Source: Nemophila menziesii
Taxonomy: Eukaryota; Streptophyta; Magnoliopsida; Boraginales; Hydrophyllaceae
Direction: 5' to 3'
Length of the DNA stretch: 64,000 nucleotides
NCBI GenBank assembly: GCA_029959085.1
Contig: JARWIR010000015.1
Coordinates: 8,865,017 to 8,929,016 of the forward strand
Part shown: positions 24,216 through 35,636 of the stretch, one piece after another
Layout: every line of letters starts with the position of its first letter
Position numbering within the stretch: the first letter of the stretch is position 1
Made by a program: the position numbers and the translations under genes
The notes under the pieces: model-generated
Database searches by the model: none
The model's input: the letters and a program-made list of their open reading frames with translations, nothing else
Told to the model about the DNA's origin: nothing

Positions 24216-24663
24216 CTAAGTCATATATTTTTGGTACATTTTTCAATTGTGCAGGTGCGGGCATGATTTTTCAAGACCTAAAAAAGAACAAACAGTTTGT
24301 TGATTGAACATATTTTACTCCAAAACGACCCGCACACACCTCTATTTACAATTATCCTGATCTTATTATTCTCTCACTTTCTCTAATCTCTCTTATAATA
24401 TGAATCCTGATAAAATTTGTATACTTCTTGTTCTCAAATAAACCACCCATATATTTTAAAATGGCTATAATACCACCGACTTATGTGTATGAGGTTTATA
24501 TCCCGTTTCTAGGTAATTTTTTCCAAAACCGTTAACTTTTTTTGAATCGTATGTTGGTATGTTGATTGTTGTCATTCTTTTGGTTTAATTTATATGTTAT
24601 ATGTATAGATCTATCTATTTAGTTTTATATGTACATATTTTAATTTTCCAAACCATTTTCAGG
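24216..24663. other. Non-coding DNA between repeat A and the copia element
   Basis: No gene or repeat recognised. Confidence 0.5.
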
Positions 24664-24892
24664 TGAAAGTTTTAGAGAATTTTCCACACACTAATGTGGT
24701 TGTTTGTTGATAGTAATATATACATGTACAAGAATTTTTAAATGTAAGATAGATGCAGATCTAACTTTTAGCTATCTGCTAATTTTTATCTCTAACTATA
24801 TCTCTAGATTTAAAAATCTTATCTTCAAGTATAATTCAAACTTTAACTATCAGATAAAATAGAATCTAAGTCATTATCTAATTTCGTTAACA
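24664..24892 (-). repeat. Copia element at 24.7-29.4 kb, left (3') LTR
   Basis: Starts TGAAAGTTTTAGAGAATTTT and ends TTCGTTAACA. Shares ATCTTATCTTCAAGTATAAT and CTCTAACTATATCTCTA with the right LTR. Confidence 0.85.
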
Positions 24893-25059
24893 CATCCTCG
24901 CAAGTTGATGTGAGTGTAACAAAGGTCAACTTATTCCATAGCATTTCAAATCGAGGACGATACAATAGTTAAGTAAAGATGTTTGAATTTTGATTGTTGG
25001 TGTTAATATATTGAAGGCGAAACATGCCATGGCTAACCTTTTTGCGAATAAAATGTATA

Positions 25060-28000
25060 TCAGTTTAAATATGTTTGCTCCTTTGGTGAATTATTGAATT
25101 CAAGGTCATATAAATTGGGCTCACATTGTCACAATAGGTGGTCGGCGATGTACTTTGACAAATTTTTAGAAAGTCTAAAATATGAAGAAACACATAATTT
25201 CAGAGCCAAGTAGGACGAGTGCTTTGTATTCAGCTCCAAAGCTAAATTTGGATATTGTATGCTATTTCTTTGAGATCCATGAAATGAGATTTTGTCCAAA
25301 ATATATAGCATACCCGGATATAGATCTTCTAGTGTTCGAACATCCATCCAGATCCGCGTCTCTATATCCAATTAAAGAGAGATTTGAGCACGAGAATAAG
25401 AGCATCCCATATTAAACTGTGTGTTTGACATAAAGCAAAATTCTTTTAGTTACAATGAGATGCGGAGCCTCAGTCTATGCATAAATTGACTCGCAGAATT
25501 TACAGCATATGATAAATCTGGTCTAGGGACACATAAGTACTATCGAGCACCAACTAAAATTTGATATTCAGTAGGATCTTCCAGAATATCTCCATCATCG
25601 TGCGAGAGAGTGATCCATTCATAGGCGTAGAAACCGGGTTTGCACCATCTAGACCAATTTGAGTCAGTAATTGAACTAAATAACGAGATTGGCTACGTAT
25701 TAAACCATGCTGATGAGGATGTACTTCTATTCCAATAGAATAATGAAAAAGGACAAGGTTATTCATGTCAAAAATTTGAGAGAGTTAGGCAATGAACTTA
25801 CCAATATAAGAATTTAAGTCACCGGTTATGATAATAGCATCCACATATGCGAGCAACATTAATAAATGGTAGTGGATTGACGCGCAAATAACAAGGCATC
25901 GTGATGAGAATGAGAGAATATGTGAGATAACAAAAACTACTAAACTTTTGATATCATGCACGAGATGCATACTTGAGCCCATACAACAATTTTTGCAATT
26001 TACATACATAGTTAGGATAATCAGCGTCAACGAATTTTTGTGGCTGACTCATATATACGGGTTCAGACAAATTGCCATAAAGAAAATAATTTTTCACATC
26101 CAATTAATGTAACGACCATTGTCAAGAAATATCTAAGCTGGGGATTAGGCAAATTGTACCAGGGCGCACTACTAGACTGAAAGTGTCGCCATAATCAATG
26201 CTTGGTTGATGATAATAACCTTTTGCAACTATCTGAGCTTTATATCTTTCAAGGGTGCCATCATATTTTTGTTTGACATGATATACCCATTTACAGACAA
26301 TGATATTCATTAAGTATAATGTAGGTACTAATATCTAGGTGTTGTTTTTAATGACTGAGTTTAATTCTTAAGCATAGAATCCTTCCACTCAGTATTTTTA
26401 GAGGCTTTGGTGTAGCAAGTTGGTTCTATAGGTAAGGGTTTAGTAGTGGTGATAAGGCATTAGGGTAAGGAATGTCTAGTAGTGAGTAGTTTTTTTGAGC
26501 ATCGAGTTCCATCCATGTGTCGAGTAACCATGGAGTGAGTACAAGTCTGTTAAGGAGATTGTAGTGAAGTTTTGTGATTATGATTTGTCAAGGTATCAGA
26601 TACGATGATGCTGGAGGGTGTGCAAGATGTTAGATTAGGCTAATCTAGGGCGCTTGTTTCTAGAGGACATGATTCTAAAGGTATGCGTTGTGTTCGAAAT
26701 TTTGGGGGAACTAATAGTAATTTGGATGGGGTATTTTCGGATAATATTTTTTGTTCATATATTGTAGTTTGAGGTATTGGAGTAGGTTTGGGTCTCATGA
26801 AATCATTTACTGGAGGGGGAGTGCAAAGGGTATATGGTTTCGTAGAACTTATAGGTTGAGACAAAGTACTGTGAGAAGAATTAAAGAAAAAATTAAAATT
26901 AAACTCATAAAAAACAACATGCCTTGAGATTATAGTTTTGTCGGTGGTTGGATTGAGACACTTATAACCTTTGTGAGAAGGGCTATACCCAATGAATATG
27001 CACTTGTAGCTTTTAAAATTAAATTTCCCGCATCCAAATAGACGAAGACATGGGTAGCATGTGTAATCAAAGATGTGAAGTTGAGAGTAATCTGGTAGAT
27101 TTCCATTAATTAATTCATAAGGAGGTTTCATCTTGATATTAGTAGTCGGAAATATGTTAATCAAGAAGACAACAGTTGAAAACACATGATTCTAGAATAT
27201 ATTAGGCACTTTACAATGATCAAGTAATGTTAATCTTGTTTCAACTATGTAGCGATGCTTGCGTTCCACAACTCCATTTTGTTGCGGTGTTTCTGGACAA
27301 GATAAACGATGGATAATTCCACTTTTTAAATAAAGTTTGAACTTGGTGCCCTATAAATTCACCATCTCCTTTTCTTTGAACAAATTTAATTTTAGAATTA
27401 AATTGATTCTCAACCATTAACATAAGATTGAAATATAGAAGCAACATCAAACTTTCTTATTAATGTATAATACCATATAAAGAGACTAAAGTCATCCACA
27501 AGAACACAATAAAATCTAAAACCGTCTAATGGTGACTATGGGCTTGTCGCCAAACATCACAATTATAATGTGAAGTGAAGTAGAAGATCTTTGAACACTG
27601 AAGTTGAAAGAAAGACGTCTACTTTTTCCTAACTGATAACTTTCACATGTATTATTAGATTTCAGTGCACTTGCTGATGGGAGAGATTTATTTAGTTGTT
27701 GAAAAAATTGATCATAAGGATGTCCTAAACGAGCATGCCAAATGTCATAAGATATTTTATATGTGTATAGTCCAATATTGAATTTTTTATTGAGCACGTG
27801 CAAGCCTTCATCAAGCGGACCTTTATGTAACACCATGCCTGTCTTCTGATCATATATAAGATCACCGGATTATGTAAATACAAAGTAAAAACTGTGATCT
27901 TTCGTAATATTTGCAACAAAAATAAGTTGTTTTGCAAGAGAGGGAACAAGAATAACATTGCATTTCAAATTATCTCCATTAGAGAGGTGTAAAGATGTTT

Positions 28001-29059
28001 TACTAGTGGAAGAAATGGAAATTCCATTCCCGTTGCCAACCATAACAGAATCACGACCACTATAGTATTCTTACCAATAACCTCAAATTCATCGAGAGTC
28101 ATTGTATATATTGTACTAGTGTCCAAGTACCATTCAGGATCTATAGGGTATGAAATTTGCATTGTAGAAAATGCATTTGCAGTGCTGTTAACAACATTGT
28201 AAGGGGCCCAACATGTGTTTGCCTTGTGATATGGATGGCCACATGACAAAGATACTACAAAAGTGTTGGTTGATGTAGGATATCGGCCTCCACGACTACG
28301 CCTATTTCCACATGTACCACGACCTCCGCGAGATGAGCGACCAGATTGATACATGCGCGAGTTAGGTGTTGAGTACTTGGATGATTAGTTATGTGATGAA
28401 GAAAATGTGTCAAATGTAGTAGATTTTTCCATCAAAGGAGTCAAAGGGAATTGATGTTCAAAGTCAAGTAAGATACCATAAACATTAACGAACACGAATA
28501 ATCCAATCTTGTAACGACAGCAACGCAAATAGGATCATATTCAAATCCAAGGCCTTTGAGTGTCCATGAGATAATGTCATCATCATCAACCATTTTACCG
28601 ACACTTCCAAGAGTGGGAGCAAGGCTTTTACCATACTCTAAAATAGGTGTGCATATCCTTATGCCCTTTGCTAAGAGATTTCAATTTTGTCTTAATTTGT
28701 TGGATTCTGGCGTGGGATTTCTTACCATAAACTATTTCAAGTGTTATACAAACGTCCTGAGCTGTATTTTGATCAACCACTTGAGATAGGACTGAAGTAG
28801 AGAGAAACACAAGAATCCATTCAAGGACCATTTGATCCAGGCTTATTCGTTGTATAGATTCAGATGGCAAGTCTGTTTGTTTTGGTAAAGTTCCATCTAT
28901 GAAATTAAGAAGCCCGTGAGAACGAAGAACTGGAAAGATATTAGTTTTCTAGAAGAACAAGCTAATGTTACATAACTTGAGAGAAATATCTTGGCAGATG
29001 TTTTTGACAATAGGTAGGGTGTTAGTGTTTTGTGTAGTATTGGCGGAGGAGGATTCCAT
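25060..29059 (-). pseudogene. Copia gag-pol polyprotein remnant
   Basis: On the minus strand the gag frame opens MESSSANTTQ at 29059. The zinc knuckle CGHPYHKANTC is at about 28225-28255. Protease follows with WYLDTSTIYTMT, where the usual D-S/T-G triplet has become D-T-S. The GAG-pre-integrase segment is IWHARLGHP (27740). The integrase continues to GYSPSHKGYKCLNP (26960). Reverse transcriptase pieces are CKWVYHVKQKYDGTLERYKA (26290) and AYVDAIIITGD (25840), where the active-site YVDD has become YVDA. RNase H traces (KISFHGSQRN) are at 25250. There are many stops and frameshifts. In an intact element these proteins would carry out particle assembly, processing, reverse transcription and integration. 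Confidence 0.88.
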
Positions 29060-29158
29060 GTTGATGGGGGATGGTGTGGCGGAAGCTGAGGTGAGAAACA
29101 GAGAGAAAAATGTTTTTTTTAGTTTCTTAAGAAAGAAAAACTAAATTCGTGATACCAT

Positions 29159-29387
29159 GAAGTTTTAGATAATTTTCTACATGTTGTTGTGGTTGTTTAT
29201 TAATATTTATATATATATACACATACAAGAAGTTTTAAATATAATATAACTACAAAATTAACTTTTATCTATCTGTTAATGTTTTTCTCTAACTATATCT
29301 CTAAATATACAAATCTTATCTTCAAGTATAATTCAAACTTTAACTATCAGATGATAAAATCTGGGTCATTATCTTATTCCGTTAACA
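29159..29387 (-). repeat. Copia element at 24.7-29.4 kb, right (5') LTR
   Basis: Starts TGAAGTTTTAGATAATTTTC and ends TCCGTTAACA; pair of the left LTR with noticeable divergence. Confidence 0.85.
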
Positions 29388-29900
29388 TATAGTTGTATAT
29401 GAATATCGATGTAAAGTGTTGTATTATTTAGGATCTTGAAAAATAATATGCTAGGATGACCCCTCCCTCACTGAAAACCTTGAAAATGTAGCAAAATGGA
29501 AAAACTATAAAAACACTTGCTCATATATGAAACTGAATCAGATAACAATTGCTTTCACTCTGTGATGGTTATTGAAATATTTTCCCAACATATGCTTACT
29601 GCAAAAATCCAAATAGCATCTCAAATAATATCTCAGAACAAACTCGAGAGAGTTAGAAGTGTATAGAAATATAAAATTAATCTTCATCTTGTTTGAAATG
29701 AAAATTTAATTTCTCAGACATGAAAATTTACTGATCTGCAAAATATCAAGCATGATGTCATTGAATATGCAAAAAATGATAAAGTTGGAAAGACTAACAA
29801 ATCAAAACTAGAGGAAAGTTTGTCACATCTCTGTAATAGATTTATCTGAATAGTCATCTCTATTGAATATGCAAATCATGATCATAAATAATATGTAACA
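29388..29900. other. AT-rich non-coding DNA
   Basis: No gene, RNA or known repeat recognised. Confidence 0.5.
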
Positions 29901-29901
29901 T

Positions 29902-30112
29902 AACCAGTTGAGGTAGCTCAACTGATCAAGGCTTTGATATTTCTTCAGCTATTAAAGGGGGTAAAGCAAGAGGTACAGGGTTCGAATCCCCTCCCTGAAC
30001 ATGGGTAACCTAATTCTGATTAAGTGGGAATATGCATGAGGAGATGTGTATATTTTCTATAGGAATAGTTGTGGTGCGCGAAAGTTGGCATGAACACCCA
30101 TATATCAAAAAA
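29902..30112 (+). mobile_element. tRNA-derived SINE
   Basis: An A-box-like segment TAGCTCAACTGATC (29914-29927) is followed about 50 bases later by a perfect B box, GGGTTCGAATCCC (29978-29990). A non-tRNA body of about 110 bases follows, ending in a short A tract at 30106-30112. This is the internal RNA polymerase III promoter layout of plant tRNA-derived SINEs. The spacing is too irregular and the acceptor stem is absent, so it is not a tRNA gene. Possible target duplication TAACAT (at about 29897 and 30121) is too short to be sure of. The element encodes no protein and would depend on a LINE for movement. Confidence 0.75.
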
Positions 30113-30365
30113 ATCAAATCTAACATGAAAGGAACGAGAGGATTTAAACCCAAAAAAAAGAACATGAAAGGTATTTGAACTTTAATAAATATGACTTCTA
30201 CTAATATTATAATTACATAAAAAATAATTGGTTGATAATTAAAATCAAATGTAACATGAAAGGAACGAGAGGATTTCAACCAAAAAATGGAACATGAAAG
30301 GTATTTGAACTTTAATAAATATGACTTCTAATATTGTAATTACATAAAAAATAATTGGTTGATAA
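30109..30365. repeat. Tandem duplication, ~130 bp x2
   Basis: Two adjacent copies (about 30109-30239 and 30240-30365) share AACATGAAAGGAACGAGAGG, GGTATTTGAACTTTAATAAA and ATAATTGGTTGATAA with small differences. The SINE ends exactly at the start of the first copy. Confidence 0.92.
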
Positions 30366-31059
30366 ATTTATTTTACATATCATTAAAGAATTACTGATCC
30401 TAGGCTTAATCCCAATCCCACATTATTTTAGATTTTTACATTGAACTTAATTAATTAATGTTGCGTAAACAACCTACTAATTAGCTTTTAATAATTTGAT
30501 ATATGAAATTTCACAAAAAATAACTTAAACTGGAATGGCTTTCCTTGATCATTCAAGGACTCGAACTTAAGAAAATGTAATTACTCTTGTAACTTTTGGT
30601 CATATATATACACTTGTAAATGTAATATTTTAATTTGAATAATGAACTTTGGAATACTACTTGTAATTGTGAACGAGTTTACTAGTTTTGGTGAGAATAT
30701 GAAGATTTATATATATTTGACGCCTATTATAACATAAAACTACTAGTTTCTACAAACTTGTATTTCAAAACGTATTTTTTTATAATTGATGTACCATAAA
30801 GGTATATATTTCCTATTTTATAATACAAAATTGGTCATGGACCAAAGTTTGACAAACCCCGAACTCGACCCGAAATCAATCCTAATTCCTACTAACTCGA
30901 AACCAATAATACCTATAGTAATAGGGTTGGGTGGTGGGTTTAGAAAACGAAAACCCTCACTCAGAGGGTTGGGTAGATATTTATCCCCATGTGTCGGATA
31001 ATTGACCTGTGTGCACCCCTATTGTGGACAACCATAACAAAATCTTGCAAGTATCAAAT
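30366..31059. other. Non-coding DNA
   Basis: No gene recognised. A patch at 30840-31000 has direct and inverted forms of GGGTTGGGT/ACCCGAAA resembling fragments of dispersed repeats. Confidence 0.5.
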
Positions 31060-33110
31060 ATGCACCTTAGGGTTAGTACTATAAATCAGAATACCATCAA
31101 AATAATCAATGATTAATATACCAATAAAAGATCGTAAAGACTTATTCATGACACACATGAAAGTACTCTATGAATTAGAGAGACGGAAAGGTATGACCAG
31201 CCACTCAAACCTGTTTATGCGTCTTGAATGCTATATTCTATTCACCCCCCCCCCTCACAAATATGAATCTAGTAATACCAACTTTTCAAATCCAGCTTCC
31301 TAAATATTTTTACACTACTTAATTGATCCAAAAAATCATCCAAATGCGGAATAATAACACGATAACATTCCCTGATTTTATTAATTGCTCGACTATCCAT
31401 ACGCATGCGCCATGAACTGTCCTTTTAGTGAGTAAAGAGGGTAGTAGATCTAAATATCTCATTCACGTGGCCCTTAACAACAAAAATCCTCTACTCAACG
31501 ACGCAATTCTTCTTGCTCCTTAGGACTCATCCAATAGTGGGGGAGATTAGGGAAAAAAAGAACCTGGAACCAAGTCAAATTGATGTTAAATATCTTGTAA
31601 TGGGAGGTAGCTCTTCATGTAATTCCTCTAGAAACACATCCATAAATTTTGAAAGTAAAGGTTGAACCATTGCTGAAATATCAAAATTCTGGAAACTGGA
31701 CTTTCCAATCAGCAAAACCACAACAGTTGCATCCTCCATAGCATCCTCAAAGCAAGCACGAGTCAATAGATTAATGATACTGTCTCCCATCAATCTGGGA
31801 GATATCTATAGTTTACTGAGTAATAACACAATCTTTCGACCACTAAATACAAAAACATATGCATTAATCCTTCCATCATGTATCACGTCTCGATCAAATT
31901 GCGAAGGACGACCAAACAGCAAGTGTCATGCATCTATGGTCACAACATCACACATAAGTGGTATTTATATGTAGGAGCGATCAAAATACTAACAACAACA
32001 TGATTAGAAACCATGACCTCATTAACCTTACTCAATTATGCCAATTTCTAAGGTTTGTGGGGTTTTTCAACAATCAAACCCAACTTTGTTACAACATTTT
32101 ATGAAATTACGTCGTCTAAACTACACGCATCGACAATAAACCATACCTTTCCACCTATTATGGAAGTGGACTCGAAAAGAGTAGTGTGACGCCAATCGTT
32201 CTTTTGGCTGCGTGAATGACATGGAGGATGAATTCATCTTCAACGAATTCATCCTCCATGTCATTCACGTCAACTACTTTGTCATTAACATGTGCAGATT
32301 CGTGTTCCGGTTTTTTCACAACCAAGGTACGAGACTTGGGTTTCTTACATTCTACTTGTCGATTTCCTTGGTTCACCATAATTAAAGTACTTTGGTCCTT
32401 CCCTGTAAAACATTGAGGTTAGGGCGGTTGTTGGCCAATATTGGCTTGTACAATAGGCCCGCGAGGTTCGACGTTCTGCCTACAAGCCATCAACGTTTCG
32501 CTTATAGAGCACGTTGGTCACTAGATCAAACCTTCTTAACACATCTTGCAGTTGGACCTGTAGTCCTCAATATACTAATAAACATGTTGATTCGCGTTCT
32601 CATGAAGATCGTGATGCTAGAGAAGGTTATACAATTTTTTGGTAAACTCTAGAAACGTTGATAAAGCTCATATTCTAAGTTGTGAAGCAAAAATTCAGCT
32701 ATCATGTGTTTCTTTAATTACTCCCATGAATTGATTTTTTCCTTACCCAAGTGAGATATATTTTTCTTCAATGATTGATAACATGCTTGTACTCTCTCAC
32801 GAAACCTAGTCAAAACTAATTGAACACGATGTTGATTAGGAACCCCTTTAAAGTCAAGAATCTTCTCCACATAATAGATCCAATCTACAAACTCATCATC
32901 CTGCAATCCTTCAACAAATTCAGGAACATCAACCTTAAACCCAACTTCACATCTGTTGTCATCTTGTCGAAGTTGACCACGAGCAACCGGGTTATGACCA
33001 TAACCTTCATCCATGGTATCAAAATCATTATCTTGATGTAGTTGATGCGTCAACCTGTGGACGCAAGATTGCATTTTCATCACGTTACATATTTCTTGCA
33101 TAGCAGGAAT
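31060..33110 (-). pseudogene. Truncated Ty3/gypsy gag-protease-RT remnant
   Basis: Minus-strand order is gag, knuckle region, then reverse transcriptase. Gag (32718-33101) has FKVDVPEFVEGLQDDEFVDW and VLTRFRERVQACYQSLK, the chromovirus-type gag core. A decayed CCHC region is at about 32340-32380. The linker to RT has PLLSKFMDVFLEELHEELPP at 31600-31680. RT core pieces are WRMRMDSRAINKIRE with IPHLDDFLDQL (31320-31410), then FMCVMNKSLRSFIG and DYFDGILIYS (31080-31160), where the YFDD catalytic motif has become YFDG. Stops and frameshifts are frequent. RNase H and integrase are missing; sequence beyond 31060 is unrelated. No LTR pair was found, though the stretch right of 33165 may be part of a lost 5' LTR. 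Confidence 0.87.
32211..32269. repeat. Perfect 25 bp palindromic hairpin with 9 bp loop
   Basis: Left arm 32211-32235 (CGTGAATGACATGGAGGATG then AATTC) is exactly inverted at 32245-32269 around the loop ATCTTCAAC. It lies in the gag-pol junction of the gypsy remnant, where the left arm may be a short inverted copy of the coding sequence for MEDEF. Confidence 0.97.
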
Positions 33111-34326
33111 AGCAGCAAAACGCCTTGGAGGTATCGTTCCCGAGATACCGGTTCAAAATACCAACTGATGTAGAAACAATATGTGCAACGAGAGAAAACA
33201 CAAAACTTAAAGAGCGAAACTCAATACTTTTTTTTAATAATTCAAAAGTTGTTTTCAAATGGAAAAATAAGATTTTTAAATAATACAAAAGTAAAATCTT
33301 AATGAGCACAAAATACTAAACTCTAAAATAAAATATTAAAAACGACATAAAAGTCACTTAAGAAAAACTCGATACATTAAACAGATAATTTAGGGTGACA
33401 AATCAATCTATTTGACCTAAAAGACCCAACGCACTTATAAAACATATATTATACGCCACATTTTGAGAAAGTAGGTCAACGTTACAGAAAACACTTTCTA
33501 AAATTTCTAAAAGTCTTCAAAAAAGATTTTTCAAATTTTTGCATGATCCAAACAAATTCAAATCTTCACTGCATCAACCTCGTACTCCATTCATCACCTT
33601 CTTAGAACTCAAAGGAACCCTAAAAAATTATAGCTTATTTTCCTTTAACGTCCAAAAAATCAGAGATGATATTTCTTACTTCAAAACTAATACCTTCAGA
33701 ATAAAGCTCCCTCTTACCTATATTGATATTTAAATAGATGATTTGATATTTAAATCAGACAGGTTTTAGTATTAATTTTGAAAAGTAAAAATATCATCTT
33801 CAAATATACCTGAAACATCAAATCTAGGTATGTCCTATGTATGATGTATCTTAGAGAAAGTTGTAAAAATCTATCTTAGAAAACTAACACTCATATCTAT
33901 TTGGATGGCAACAATTTGAATAATCGTTAAAATTAACGGAGAATTATCACATTCGTCATTACAGGCAACTTTATTTTTCGGTTCATTGCAAAGAATAAAA
34001 AAAGAAAAAATTGCATTTTTTAAGTTAAATTACTATATTCAATTTGACAAATTAAACTCATTCTTAAAAATATCAGAAATTCATACAATGTATTGGACTG
34101 AGTTTTCAGTCAAGAATATATTCGTATTGTACGATTATTCCAAAATACAGTGACACGTTTTTGGGTGATATTGCGGGGTATATGTAGTGGATTTTGACGT
34201 TCCTGGCAGAGTTGCACACTCTTCAGTGTAGCATCAAGATGGAGGAGAAGAAGGGTTTTACTATTTTATGCGTGGAGATTGATTCATTAAAGTTAAAACT
34301 ATTTGTGAATAGCGATTAAGGCCTGT
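33111..34326. other. Non-coding DNA, possibly including a decayed gypsy 5' LTR
   Basis: Right of the gypsy gag the minus strand reads CATCAGTTGGTATT, which could be an LTR end followed by a primer site. A TG start could lie near 33760. Without a partner LTR this remains a guess. The remainder to 34326 shows no gene. Confidence 0.4.
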
Positions 34327-34331
34327 AAATA

Positions 34332-35093
34332 TGTTGGACAAATGGGATTCTACCCAACTGTTGACCGTGTTTATGATGTTAGTCGGTGACTCAATTTAAT
34401 GAAATGATTCGGATATAAATACGTTTATTCAAGTTGTAAAGATTAACGTAATATATTCACTTGGTTAAAATCATTTGAAATTGAATGAGAAATTGAGTCA
34501 TGTAATTTGGAGAAATTAAAATGAAAAAAAACAATATATGTTATTCTTTTTATAAAGCAAAGAAAGAAATAAAAAAAAAAGGCCTAGTAGGGGTTGAACC
34601 TGGACCATTAGATTTGTTGGGCTTTTGGGCCTTAGGTTCATACCATCTGGACCAGCCCAAGTTTTTTGGTCTTTTAAGTAAACGTTGTATCTTAAATTAA
34701 TACAACGTAACTCCAAAATGAAACATCACAACCTTTGGCATGCTACCTTTTCATTTATAAATAGTTGGTCAAACTAAACCATTTTATTCATTCATTTATC
34801 AAAGAATTAAAATTATAAGAGAGAGATATAAAGAAGCATTATTATTAAGTTCGTTGAGTTTCTTAAGAATTCGTGTCAGTTTCTTTTGAATAGTTTTGTC
34901 GTTGTATCGTGGAGGTTGAAGCCAACAAACGTAAGACACATCAACATGACCTAAATACCTTAAAGACATCGGATCCAATCCGAGTCTCGATAAGTAAAGT
35001 TATTTAATTATTGTTATTTAATTATTTATTTTTATTTTATTTCTGCATTAGTTCCTATATTGTTTTACTGGTTTATACAAATAAAACACAACA
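34332..35093 (+). repeat. Copia element at 34.3-40.3 kb, 5' LTR
   Basis: Contains the TATA-like TTATAAATAGTTGG near 34755, giving a plausible U3/R start, and pyrimidine-rich sequence before the CAACA end. A possible primer site (TGGTATAAACC) lies about 24 bases after the LTR, further than usual. Confidence 0.93.
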
Positions 35094-35636
35094 ATTTAAG
35101 GTATTTATGATTCACATGGTATAAACCAGAAAATATTTTCTTTTTATGTTTTTATAAACTTTACTTTTGGAATTTTTTTTTTGGTCTGTGTATACAGAAC
35201 ATGAATATTACATTCTATTTCTTTTCTCTTATTCTGATTTCTAGGCTTGTGTATACATACTAGAAAAATATTCGCTTACTAACGTCATATTACGTTGTAA
35301 TATTAGTGTGTTTCTTAACAACTAATATCAATCTTGCTAGTATCTGCATACTTGTCGAACCTTGTGGTTTGAAAAAATTTCGCTAAAAGAATTCTTAAAT
35401 GATTGAGATTCTTCTTTTACGTGAATTGATTATCTCTTTAATTTCTTCGATCCTCTACAACAAGAATATAAAAACTTGGGGGACTAACAAGAATATAAAA
35501 ACTTGGGAAATTAAAATTAATTTAATCATTTTGTCGTAAAAAAGAATCAAGTTTTTGTGTTGTCTTTTAGTGAGAAAGGTTGAATAATTCGTTTGTTTGA
35601 ATTATCTATAATATTGTGTAATCCTTGGTAATTGAA

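Larger units (their letters stand above)
24664..29387 (-). mobile_element. Degenerate Ty1/copia retrotransposon with short LTRs (4.7 kb)
   Basis: Two 229 bp LTRs (24664-24892 and 29159-29387) bound a minus-strand gag-pol remnant in copia order: gag, protease, integrase, reverse transcriptase, RNase H. A tRNA-Met-like primer site (TGGTATCACG) sits next to the right LTR and a purine-rich tract next to the left one. No matching 5 bp target duplication was found (TCAGG versus TATAG), so the insertion is old or rearranged. The short LTRs and total length would suit the Ale/Retrofit lineage, which is an inference. Confidence 0.88.

Noticed and set aside
29914..29990. A tRNA gene, because of A- and B-box matches
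   Set aside because: No acceptor stem or anticodon arm pairs around the boxes, and a long non-tRNA tail follows; a SINE fits better.
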